From positions 509,086 through 573,085 of the forward strand of contig NZ_FODN01000002.1 in NCBI RefSeq assembly GCF_900110375.1: a stretch of DNA of 64,000 nucleotides. Direction: 5' to 3'. The notes beneath the pieces are model-generated. The model searched no databases, was not told the origin of the DNA, and worked only from the letters and a program-made list of their open reading frames with translations. This document shows positions 27,417 through 34,916 of this stretch, one piece after another. How positions within the stretch are numbered: position 1 is the stretch's first letter; every line of letters starts with the position of its first letter. The position numbers and the translations under genes are program-made. The DNA comes from Flavobacterium sinopsychrotolerans. Its GTDB lineage: Bacteria; Bacteroidota; Bacteroidia; Flavobacteriales; Flavobacteriaceae.

Positions 27417-28886
27417 TTAGGATTTACTTTTCTTCAAAGCTTCGATTAATTCTACTAAATCGACTACACCATAAGTAGATGAATAGTCTGAGACTGCATA
27501 AGGTAATATTAGGCTGCTGTTATGAATAATCGAACCGCATGAATACACTACATTAGGAACATAGCCTTCCCGTTCATCCTCCAGTGGTGAGAGTAAGGGT
27601 TCACTAAGTCTTCCAATTTCCTTTGAAGGGTCATCAAGATCAAAAAGCGAAGCACCAATGCAATATCGTCTCATGGCACCTACACCATGAGTAATTACTA
27701 ACCAGCCTTCATCGGTCCAAAGTGGCGATCCACAATTTCCAATTTGTGTATATTCCCATGGATAACGCGGCTCTTGGATGATAACGGGATTGTTCCATTG
27801 GTTCGGTCTATCGGAATACATAAGGTAATTGTTAACACCATCAATTCTAGATAGCATAGCATACTTGCCTTTAATTTTTCTAGGGAATAATGCCAGGTTT
27901 TTATTTTGAGCACCAGTTCCATATAAGGGCATTACGCGGAACGTATAAAAGTCTTCAGTAGAAATAAGCTTCGGAAGTATGGCATGACCATTATAGGCCG
28001 TGTAGGTAGCCATTACTCTATCTGATTTATCATCGTCAACAAAACGGACAAAACGAGCATCTTCAATACCACGGCTTTCAGAATCTGATATTGGAAATAT
28101 AACACGTTCGGTGATATCAGAATCGTGTTTGAATTGTAAATCATAAAATGAATCCGCTAGCCAAATCACTTCTTCGAGTGCTGTTCTCCTCTCCTGACGA
28201 ATCATTGGATCACATAAAGCTTTATTTACTATACTTTTTAATATGGCATATTCAAATTCTTGTGGCAGATCCTGCATAATACGGGTTGAGTATTTGTCAG
28301 AAGTGTGCATTTCTGCCAATTTTATCAAAAATCGTTCTTTGTTGTATAAGGTTTTGTGTACTATTTCTGCTTTATCAATGTTATTGCCAATTTTCATCAC
28401 TTGGAGATCGTTATTCATATCTAGGATTCCCCTTCTAAATACAATTGACGAGATATGACCTTCACCGGTGGCACGGAAAGAAAGGATAATCCTTTTTTCG
28501 CCTTTTTCGAGACCCGATTGATCGAAATCTTCCACAATAGAAGGATTAAAAATGGCTGCGGATTCTATTGCATACTCCATAGTACAGTAAGATCCGATAA
28601 GCATCTTTCGTTCCAATGAGAGCTTGTCATAGTTAATTTGCATTCCTTCGATTATGCCTTTAATTTTTTCGCAATGCCGAAAAAATATGCTTGAAATATT
28701 TCGATGTCTTCTTGCAAACTCACGAAGTGTATGTTCTAAGGTATCTACGACTTGTTTTTCATTCAACAACATAATATGGCTGACCATTTTTTGTGTCCTC
28801 TGATCACCATTCATAAAATATCGGGCGACAACTCTCTTTGAATCAGGGATAAATGTTATTTTTTTTCGGATTACAGGAACTCGCAT
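27417..28886 (-). CDS. GH130-family glycoside phosphorylase or glycosidase
   Basis: A cytoplasmic five-bladed propeller enzyme of 489 residues with no signal peptide. Motifs typical of the family are GIEDARFVRF (near residue 285, containing the catalytic Asp), NKNLALFPRKI and GNCGSPLWTDEGWLVITHG. Members act on beta-mannosides, most often by phosphorolysis of beta-1,4- or 1,2-mannooligosaccharides or Man-GlcNAc. Without phosphate-binding residues checked, phosphorylase and hydrolase cannot be told apart. It stands alone, convergent with the efflux operon, with 1.2 kb of gene-poor DNA upstream. Man-GlcNAc processing would fit the amino-sugar theme but is only a guess. Confidence 0.85.
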   Translation of the reverse strand: MRVPVIRKKITFIPDSKRVVARYFMNGDQRTQKMVSHIMLLNEKQVVDTLEHTLREFARRHRNISSIFFRHCEKIKGIIEGMQINYDKLSLERKMLIGSYCTMEYAIESAAIFNPSIVEDFDQSGLEKGEKRIILSFRATGEGHISSIVFRRGILDMNNDLQVMKIGNNIDKAEIVHKTLYNKERFLIKLAEMHTSDKYSTRIMQDLPQEFEYAILKSIVNKALCDPMIRQERRTALEEVIWLADSFYDLQFKHDSDITERVIFPISDSESRGIEDARFVRFVDDDKSDRVMATYTAYNGHAILPKLISTEDFYTFRVMPLYGTGAQNKNLALFPRKIKGKYAMLSRIDGVNNYLMYSDRPNQWNNPVIIQEPRYPWEYTQIGNCGSPLWTDEGWLVITHGVGAMRRYCIGASLFDLDDPSKEIGRLSEPLLSPLEDEREGYVPNVVYSCGSIIHNSSLILPYAVSDYSSTYGVVDLVELIEALKKSKS

Positions 28887-29616
28887 AGCTTTATTTTTAA
28901 ATTATAATAAAATAAATACGCTTTTTTATGTAGTGATAAAAGCCGTTCGGTACTGTCGCTTCACAGCTAGGCTCTATTTTAGATGAACCTACAATTTAGG
29001 ACGAAACACTTTAAAAAATTCGAAATTTTGGAAGCTGAAACTTCAATAAAACGTTATATTCAAAATTACAAAAAAACAATGAAATAATTGTAAGTGTTTG
29101 TTTTTCAGTGTTAAAAAAAATAGTCTGATTATTTACTACGAACAAATTTTAATTATTGATGCCGATTAATTGTTGTAGGGAATCAAAGCTACTTCAGTGA
29201 TTTATGTTCCTGTTGCATACTCCCCGCATTTTTTTTGAAAGTTTTTGAAAAATATTTCAGATAATTAATTCCTGATCCACTAACATGATCCACAAGGAAC
29301 TCAAAAACTCCTAAAGAATTAAGGAATTTTTTTATGCATTAATATTTATCTTGGAAATAGTGGATATAGAAATAAATACTGAATGGCGAGTTAAGAAAAA
29401 TTTAAACCAAACTTAAGAATTTTTTTCTTTATCAGTAATTTTACAGGCATTGCAAAAAGTACGCAGAAATATAGTTAAAATCTATTCGTACTGCGTATCG
29501 TATAAAATTTGTCTATTTAGATGTTTTGGGGCTTAACAGTGCCATAGTTTGAAAAGTACGGAGGAGAACCTAAAGAAGTTGTAAAAATTAAAACCACTAT
29601 CTAATTTGATAATGTA

Positions 29617-29711
29617 AAGTGTGTAAAGTATACACTTGAAAACAAAACATTTATTATTGTAGAAATGTACTTTAAAAATACAACTTTAAAGCTACCGTAC
29701 GAAAATCGTAC
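29617..29711. repeat. Two short palindromes in the gene-poor gap
   Basis: The first has 9-base arms with one mismatch around AAG (29617-29637). The second has perfect 6-base arms GTACGA/TCGTAC around AAA (29697-29711). Short, tightly spaced palindromes like these are usual dimeric-regulator sites. No promoter could be tied to them. Confidence 0.3.
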
Positions 29712-30077
29712 AAATTTACAAATATAAAACCATTAAACTATTGATTAACATTGTTTTTGATGATTTTAAGAGTGACCCTGTCGGGATGATTTTTGAACTA
29801 TTTTCTGCTAGATTCAATGCATTTGAGTATGCTGTCTGCCATTTAATAAAGTCAATGAGAAACATTAAAATTATTCATAAGCCCATATCCACTTTAACTT
29901 AGTATGTCCAGTTACAAAGTTATAAAGTACAGTATCTGTAGCTTTTCTATAAGTGTTAAATTTTCATTAATACTGCACATGCCAATTTAATTTTGGTAAC
30001 AATTCTGCTGTATGCTTCTTTGGTGTTAAATTAATCTAAATTATTTATCTCGAAATGCATATACATTAGTTTTTAAT

Positions 30078-30085
30078 TACTTTTG
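30078..30085 (+). promoter_or_regulatory. -7 element directly before a start codon
   Basis: TACTTTTG matches TAnnTTTG and ends four bases before the ATG at 30090. If used, the transcript would begin at or next to the start codon, giving a leaderless mRNA. No TTG lies at the -33 distance, so support is partial. Confidence 0.35.
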
Positions 30086-30089
30086 CCGC

Positions 30090-30389
30090 ATGAATCTTTG
30101 TCGAAAAAATTTAGTCAATAGCATTTTGCTCTTCGTGAGCATGTTATTGTGTTATAATATTTGTTTTCAACAAAGTGATACTTCTTCATTAGTGGAGTTA
30201 AACTCTGAAAAAAGTGTATCTCCTAATTTTGTAGACTTTGATTTGGAAATAAACGAAGAAGACCAAATTATTTACGGATTGGAAATTTTCTTAATGGTTG
30301 AAAAGTATACCCAACACAACCATTTTTATTTTACCAGTAGATCATCTCAACCATTTTACTCCGTTTGGCAACCGCCAAAGCTTAGTTAA
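30090..30389 (+). CDS. Small secreted protein of unknown function
   Basis: A 99-residue protein I do not recognise. The first 27 residues look like a signal peptide (LVNSILLFVSMLLCYN). The remainder is acidic up to residue 70, then ends in an aromatic-rich tail (HFYFTSRSSQPFYSVW). A promoter-like -7 box ends four bases before the ATG. It precedes another small membrane protein and a TerC-type transporter on the same strand. It could be a spurious frame, but the signal peptide and promoter favour a gene. Confidence 0.5.
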   Translation: MNLCRKNLVNSILLFVSMLLCYNICFQQSDTSSLVELNSEKSVSPNFVDFDLEINEEDQIIYGLEIFLMVEKYTQHNHFYFTSRSSQPFYSVWQPPKLS

Positions 30390-30500
30390 TATTCCATAAT
30401 CTCTTGTTTAGTGTTTGAAAATTGTTCATCCACTCAAACAGCATTACTATCCTATGCAGTAATGCCAAAAAAATATGTTTATTAACTAAAATACATCAAT

Positions 30501-30839
30501 ATGGATTTTGAATACTTTTTGAAAAAAAAAGGCAAGCCTCATAAAAAACATGCATTGCATAATTATTATCAAAATGATGATTATAGATACGAGACCTATT
30601 CCAGTGGTCATGGAAGTTTTAACGCAATTGCATTTATCAATAGTTTAAGAAACAATAAGAAACTCAAGATCGTTTTCCTTGTTGTTTTGATTCTCGCAAT
30701 AGTTCTCGTAATTGGGATAATTACCATTTTCTTTTCTTTAATTTCATCTATGACCGATACTATTGCTCAAAATGGGCTTTCAGGAGTGTTAGATGAGGCG
30801 ATTAATTTTCTAAACAAACTATGGAATGGCAAAGAATAG
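30501..30839 (+). CDS. Small single-pass membrane protein of unknown function
   Basis: A 112-residue protein with a charged, His/Tyr-rich N-terminal half (KKKGKPHKKHALHNYYQ) and one strong membrane helix at about 58-83 (KIVFLVVLILAIVLVIGI). A short amphipathic tail follows. No catalytic motif is visible. It lies 89 bases before the TerC gene on the same strand, so a shared role in membrane or metal stress is conceivable but unproven. Confidence 0.65.
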   Translation: MDFEYFLKKKGKPHKKHALHNYYQNDDYRYETYSSGHGSFNAIAFINSLRNNKKLKIVFLVVLILAIVLVIGIITIFFSLISSMTDTIAQNGLSGVLDEAINFLNKLWNGKE

Positions 30840-30928
30840 GTTGTATTAATTTGCGAAAGTGGAGAGATAAGGTAGATGTTTTATTAGTTGATAGTTTTGT
30901 TTTAATTAAATACGTAATTTAAAAATAA

Positions 30929-31858
30929 ATGATAATAGATAGTTTTGTATGGATTTGTTTTTTAGGGTTTGTCCTAGCAATGTTAGCATTAGATTTAGGT
31001 GTTTTTCATCGAAAATCTCATGAAGTAAAAATTAAAGAAGCTCTTATTTGGAGCGCTGTATGGATATCCCTTGCCATAATTTTCAATTATGGTGTTTATA
31101 TTTTCATGGGCAAAGAAAAAGCAATTGAGTTTTTAACAGCTTATGTGATTGAAAAATCATTGAGTATTGATAATTTATTTGTCTTTATCGTGCTGTTTAC
31201 CTATTTCAATGTAGATAGAAAGTACCAGCACAAAATATTATTTTGGGGGATTTTAGGAGCTTTGGTAATGCGCGGCATTTTTATTTTCGCAGGGGTGGCT
31301 CTCATTAGTAAGTTTCATTGGATTATATACGTTTTCGGGGCGATACTTATTTATACGGGTATTAAAATGATTTTTCATAAAGACAAAGAGATTGAACCGG
31401 ATAAAAATCCATTAGTAAGGTTATTTAAAAAATTCTTTCCCGTTACAGAAGAAATACATGGAGGTAAATTCTTTGTAAAATTAAAAGATCAAAGATTTGC
31501 AACACCATTATTTATTGTGCTTCTTATTGTAGAATTTACTGATTTGATTTTTGCTGTCGATTCAATACCTGCGGTACTTGCGATTACAAATGATACGTTT
31601 ATCATTTTTACCTCTAATGTTTTTGCAATATTGGGTTTAAGAGCGTTGTATTTTGCTTTGGCTGGAATTACAAAATATTTTTACTATTTAAAATATGGTT
31701 TATCGGTAATATTAGTTTTTGTTGGAGTAAAAATGACAATTGTTGGTTTCTATAAAATACCAATTGTCCACTCTTTAATGGTAATATCTGGTATATTGCT
31801 TATTTCTGTTTTACTTTCTGTTGCTTTTCCAAAAAATAAAGATTTAATAAATAACTAA
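30929..31858 (+). CDS. TerC/Alx-family integral membrane protein
   Basis: A multi-helix inner-membrane protein of 309 residues. TerC hallmarks are the acidic motifs LALDLGVF near residue 20 and FAVDSIPAVLAIT near residue 210, plus EKSLSIDNLFVFIV. Family members such as E. coli Alx are linked to manganese export and tellurite or pH stress. The upstream gap contains TAGTTTTG (30892-30899), a possible -7 box. The leader is too short for a yybP-ykoY riboswitch. The next gene follows after 11 bases. Confidence 0.92.
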   Translation: MIIDSFVWICFLGFVLAMLALDLGVFHRKSHEVKIKEALIWSAVWISLAIIFNYGVYIFMGKEKAIEFLTAYVIEKSLSIDNLFVFIVLFTYFNVDRKYQHKILFWGILGALVMRGIFIFAGVALISKFHWIIYVFGAILIYTGIKMIFHKDKEIEPDKNPLVRLFKKFFPVTEEIHGGKFFVKLKDQRFATPLFIVLLIVEFTDLIFAVDSIPAVLAITNDTFIIFTSNVFAILGLRALYFALAGITKYFYYLKYGLSVILVFVGVKMTIVGFYKIPIVHSLMVISGILLISVLLSVAFPKNKDLINN

Positions 31859-31869
31859 AATTGAATACT

Positions 31870-32115
31870 ATGAATTGTCCAAGTTGTAAAGTTCCGCTTG
31901 TTATGTCTGATAGACAAGGAATTGAGATTGATTATTGTCCGCAATGTCGTGGAATATGGCTAGATCGAGGTGAGCTTGATAAAATAATAGAAAGGTCGGG
32001 AATTGAAACGCAGAACAATCCTCAATTCAGTAGACAAGCTCCTGATAGCCAGCCACAGCATGGCTACTATAAGGAACACAAGAAAAAACATTGGTTAAAT
32101 GAATTGTTTGATTAA
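31870..32115 (+). CDS. TFIIB-type zinc-ribbon protein
   Basis: A small protein of 81 residues from the ATG at 31870. A frame could open at a TTG at 31861, but the family starts directly with MNCPSC. Cysteines C3, C6, C23 and C26 form the zinc ribbon (CPSC, then CPQCRGIWLDRGEL), which matches the zf-TFIIB/YjgA-like family. The tail is His/Gln-rich and basic (QPQHGYYKEHKKKH). It is probably co-transcribed with the TerC gene. Function unknown; nucleic-acid or metal binding is plausible. Confidence 0.8.
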   Translation: MNCPSCKVPLVMSDRQGIEIDYCPQCRGIWLDRGELDKIIERSGIETQNNPQFSRQAPDSQPQHGYYKEHKKKHWLNELFD

Positions 32116-32138
32116 CCAATTTTAATGGCTTTTTTTAC

Positions 32139-32166
32139 ACCGCATTATTTTGTTGAATAATGCGGT
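32139..32166 (+). terminator. Stem-loop after the zinc-ribbon gene
   Basis: ACCGCATTATT (32139-32149) pairs perfectly with 32156-32166 around TTGTTG. It starts 23 bases after the stop codon. No clear T-run follows on the plus strand, so it is a hairpin of the type often seen at Bacteroidota transcript ends rather than a classical terminator. Confidence 0.5.
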
Positions 32167-32432
32167 TCATCTCCTATATTTTATTTATCGAAATCCTTCC
32201 CGAACGTTCTTCTTGTTCATAACATAATTCTACTAATTTAGGTTATTTATTCCTATTGGATGTGCAAACAAAAAGTAGAGAAACTGTTAGGCAGTATTTT
32301 TGTTTGTATCTGCAGATTTTTTTCTGAATTATACCTACTCGCTAAATTAGGATATCCATTTTAAGGGTATAAACGATTTGAAACCAGAAAGTAAAGAATA
32401 TTACAATAACGAAAGAATCCTCTAAATGTAAA

Positions 32433-32468
32433 AATAATGAGCCCGATGATATATTAGAGCTCATTATT
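32433..32468 (-). terminator. Stem-loop at the end of the sialic acid locus
   Basis: AATAATGAGC (32433-32442) pairs with GCTCATTATT (32459-32468) across a 16-base loop. It lies about 85 bases past the stop codon of the last lipoprotein gene. The T-run on the minus strand is weak. Confidence 0.45.
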
Positions 32469-32551
32469 ATTAAAATCGTTTAAACTTTTGGAGGGCAGTC
32501 TAGACTTACTGAATGGAGTTTCTTTTCAATGTTGTCATTGGAGTTAAATTA

Positions 32552-33562
32552 TTAATTTTTCTGCTCAGCGATTGTAGATTGATTAATTTTAATAACTCTT
32601 ATTTTTTTATTTGTATTGTCTGCTAAAAAAATACGATTGTTAAGTTGTGCTGCACTAATAATGTTTCCAAAAGGATTTTGCCCCATAATGTCAGAAGCAT
32701 TAACTCGTGAATTGTAATTTTTAGTACTAAACTCTTCTTTAGGATAAAGACGCAAGTAATATAAACTTCCGGTGTTTTCCGTTGTGATAGCCCAATCAGT
32801 ACTAAAACTGATAGAAATAGGCTTACTATCTGAAAATATATATGTTACAGGTTTTATAGGGGTTGTGAGTGAATTTGTGGCATTGGCGCGAATATCATCG
32901 ATTTTATAATACAAAAAGCTTTTTGCGTCTCTTCCCGCTACCACTAAATTTCCAAAATCGATATCCATGGAATAGATTTCAGTACCGCCATTTAAGGTAT
33001 TTAATTTGGCAATAGGTGCTAAATTCCAATTGCTGGTGTCGGTAATTTGGGCTGTTTCGAAAACTTTAATTGTGGTATTTTTTTCTTTGACAAATACCAA
33101 ACCATCTTTTACAACAACTCCAAAAACGTGTACAAATGTATTCCACCATTGTCCATTTCCAACGGTACTTATTCCTGCGCTGGTGTTTTCATCAATTACA
33201 AAAAGTCTTGAATCAACACTTCCAAGGTAGATGCGTCCTTTATCAATGCATACTGACGAAAGATTAGTTAGCGGGATTATCGTATTTCCTTTTGTGTAGT
33301 TCGTAATTGTTTTTATGTATTCCAAAGTTATGGCATTGAAAACTTCAAGGACATCACCATTACATACATATAATTTTTCGTTCGAAATCGCGATTCCTTT
33401 AGGTTCTAATGTTCCGTTTCCTGTTCCGATTTGGCTAGCTGTGATTGTTGCTTCTTCAGTTGGGTAGTGATAAATATAATTTGTTGGTTCTGTATCGTAA
33501 GTGTCCTTGCTACAATTTGTAAAGAGGCAAAGTAGTACTATGAAAAAAGGGAGTTTATTCAT
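32552..33562 (-). CDS. Lipoprotein with predicted beta-propeller, unknown function
   Basis: A lipoprotein of 336 residues from ATG 33562. The frame opens at 33586, but that start overlaps the upstream gene and spoils the signal peptide. The lipobox is LFTNC with the cysteine near residue 17. The rest is a series of beta-rich blades (GIAISNEKLYVCNGDVLEVF, SVCIDKGRIYLGSVDSRLFV, DGLVFVKEKNTTIKVF, ISAAQLNNRIFLADNTNKKIR), so a six- or seven-bladed propeller is likely. It starts 14 bases after the metzincin-type lipoprotein gene. The two probably work as a pair at the cell surface, possibly on sialylated glycoproteins, which is inference from position. Confidence 0.75.
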   Translation of the reverse strand: MNKLPFFIVLLCLFTNCSKDTYDTEPTNYIYHYPTEEATITASQIGTGNGTLEPKGIAISNEKLYVCNGDVLEVFNAITLEYIKTITNYTKGNTIIPLTNLSSVCIDKGRIYLGSVDSRLFVIDENTSAGISTVGNGQWWNTFVHVFGVVVKDGLVFVKEKNTTIKVFETAQITDTSNWNLAPIAKLNTLNGGTEIYSMDIDFGNLVVAGRDAKSFLYYKIDDIRANATNSLTTPIKPVTYIFSDSKPISISFSTDWAITTENTGSLYYLRLYPKEEFSTKNYNSRVNASDIMGQNPFGNIISAAQLNNRIFLADNTNKKIRVIKINQSTIAEQKN

Positions 33563-33576
33563 TTTGATTATATTTG

Positions 33577-34800
33577 TTAATTCCATTTTCCTGTTCCTTT
33601 ATATTTTAATAAAAAAGGGTTTTTGGGGTTAATAGTAAAAATAGGTTTACTATAAGTCCCTGTCAGATATTTTGTTTTGGTCCAGCCTTTAAGTACATCC
33701 GGATTAGTAAAAGGAAGATCGTCTAAGTGTATTAAGTATTTATAAAATTGAGTTAGCATTTCTTGCTGACCACCACCTTGACCACTATTTGCTAAATTGC
33801 TGCTATGACCGTAACCACTGTGATGTGAATATTCGTGTGACCAAACCGACATATCTCCTCTCCAATGTCCAGCTACATATCCGGATTCCCATTGAGAAGC
33901 CAAAGGTCCGCCTCCTAAAGCTGCCGCTCCACCTACCATTGCCAAATAAACCGTTCTATTGTCGATGTAATTTATGTATGTTTTTTCAATTACTGCTTTG
34001 GAAAAATAATCATAAACCCCATCAACATCTTCAGCATTACCATGCCAATTTAATGCACCATCTACAGCAGTACCAGCCAGAGTAGCTTGCTCTTGTTTGT
34101 ATTTGTCAAAATTTGTGAAAGTATCATAATATATAGGATGACTCAATGCATAAGAATAATTTATAATCATTGTTATGGCTTCTTTGGCTAAAACGGGATT
34201 CATTGGTAAAAATTTGCCGAGTTCATTCACATGATAGGCATCATTAAACTGAACCAATCGCGAAGATTTTATTTTTTTTAATTTAGCGAATAAGGGATCT
34301 GTTGATTCTACTGAAAATTCAATAGCACCAGTAGAAAAACCTTCAATTTTATCAATCGTAACAGTATTACCTGTTTCAAGTAAATAATCATTTTTCCCAG
34401 TTACTAATGGAATTTGGTGCGATGAACGATGAAAAGCAGGTATTTTTGTAAAATTGTAAATTAGAAATCGCTTTTCATAGTTGGGTAATTTAGCATAGAT
34501 TTTTACATCACTCAGTCCGACAGGGGAATATAGCGATATTTGTACCGAATCTTTTCCTTTTTGGATTATTTGAAGTGGTTGATTTACTCGAAACCAACGA
34601 TCTGTTTTATCATACATTTTTGACGGATTCTCGTCATCTTCAAACATTGTTATAGGTCGATTTCCTACGGGTAAATTTGTAGCGTCAAGACTAGGTAAAT
34701 AATTAGGTTGGTATGCAGTGCCTTGGTTTTCGTCATGACTACATCCAATAGTGATACTGGCTAAAAGTGTTAATACGAATAAATAATGTTTTTTTATCAT
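33577..34800 (-). CDS. Lipoprotein zinc peptidase candidate with metzincin motif
   Basis: A 407-residue lipoprotein starting at ATG 34800, which places the lipobox cysteine at residue 20 (SITIGC). An upstream ATG at 34851 would add 17 residues before the signal peptide and is less likely. Residues 322-332 read HEYSHHSGYGH, an exact HExxHxxGxxH metzincin-type zinc site with ligands H322, H326, H332 and base E323. The N-terminal half is beta-rich and resembles no family I can name. Placed at the end of the sialic acid operon, it may cut sialylated glycoproteins to expose glycans. That function is inferred from motif and position only. Confidence 0.75.
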   Translation of the reverse strand: MIKKHYLFVLTLLASITIGCSHDENQGTAYQPNYLPSLDATNLPVGNRPITMFEDDENPSKMYDKTDRWFRVNQPLQIIQKGKDSVQISLYSPVGLSDVKIYAKLPNYEKRFLIYNFTKIPAFHRSSHQIPLVTGKNDYLLETGNTVTIDKIEGFSTGAIEFSVESTDPLFAKLKKIKSSRLVQFNDAYHVNELGKFLPMNPVLAKEAITMIINYSYALSHPIYYDTFTNFDKYKQEQATLAGTAVDGALNWHGNAEDVDGVYDYFSKAVIEKTYINYIDNRTVYLAMVGGAAALGGGPLASQWESGYVAGHWRGDMSVWSHEYSHHSGYGHSSNLANSGQGGGQQEMLTQFYKYLIHLDDLPFTNPDVLKGWTKTKYLTGTYSKPIFTINPKNPFLLKYKGTGKWN

Positions 34801-34916
34801 GTAGGTTTGAAAGTAAAATTGGGGGTTATTTATAAAATGCAAAACTATCAATATCCTTATTAAATCCTTATGTCATTGATAGTTTTTTAAAAAATTTAAT
34901 GAATAGGATTATAGGG

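Larger units (their letters stand above)
28887..30089. other. Gene-poor 1.2-kb gap with operator-like palindromes
   Basis: No frame looks like a real protein. Visible structure: arms TACGCAG and CTGCGTA around 29460-29505; a near-palindrome of AAGTGTGTA and TATACACTT (29617-29637, one mismatch); and GTACGA-AAA-TCGTAC (29697-29711). TAnnTTTG-like boxes occur on the minus strand at 29191-29184 and 29068-29061 without a proper -33 partner. The gap could hold a regulatory RNA or long leaders. Confidence 0.4.
32116..32551. other. Intergenic spacer between convergent genes, with two hairpins
   Basis: The plus-strand zinc-ribbon gene and the minus-strand lipoprotein gene converge here. The only structures are the two stem-loops listed separately at 32139-32166 and 32433-32468. 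No coding frame is convincing. Confidence 0.5.

Noticed and set aside
29716..29865. 49-codon minus-strand frame starting MFLIDFIKWQTAY
   Set aside because: Nothing beyond its open frame supports it, and the N-terminal part only happens to look protein-like.
30840..30928. Manganese (yybP-ykoY) riboswitch before the TerC gene
   Set aside because: The gap is only 89 bases and shows none of the conserved stems or loops of that riboswitch.
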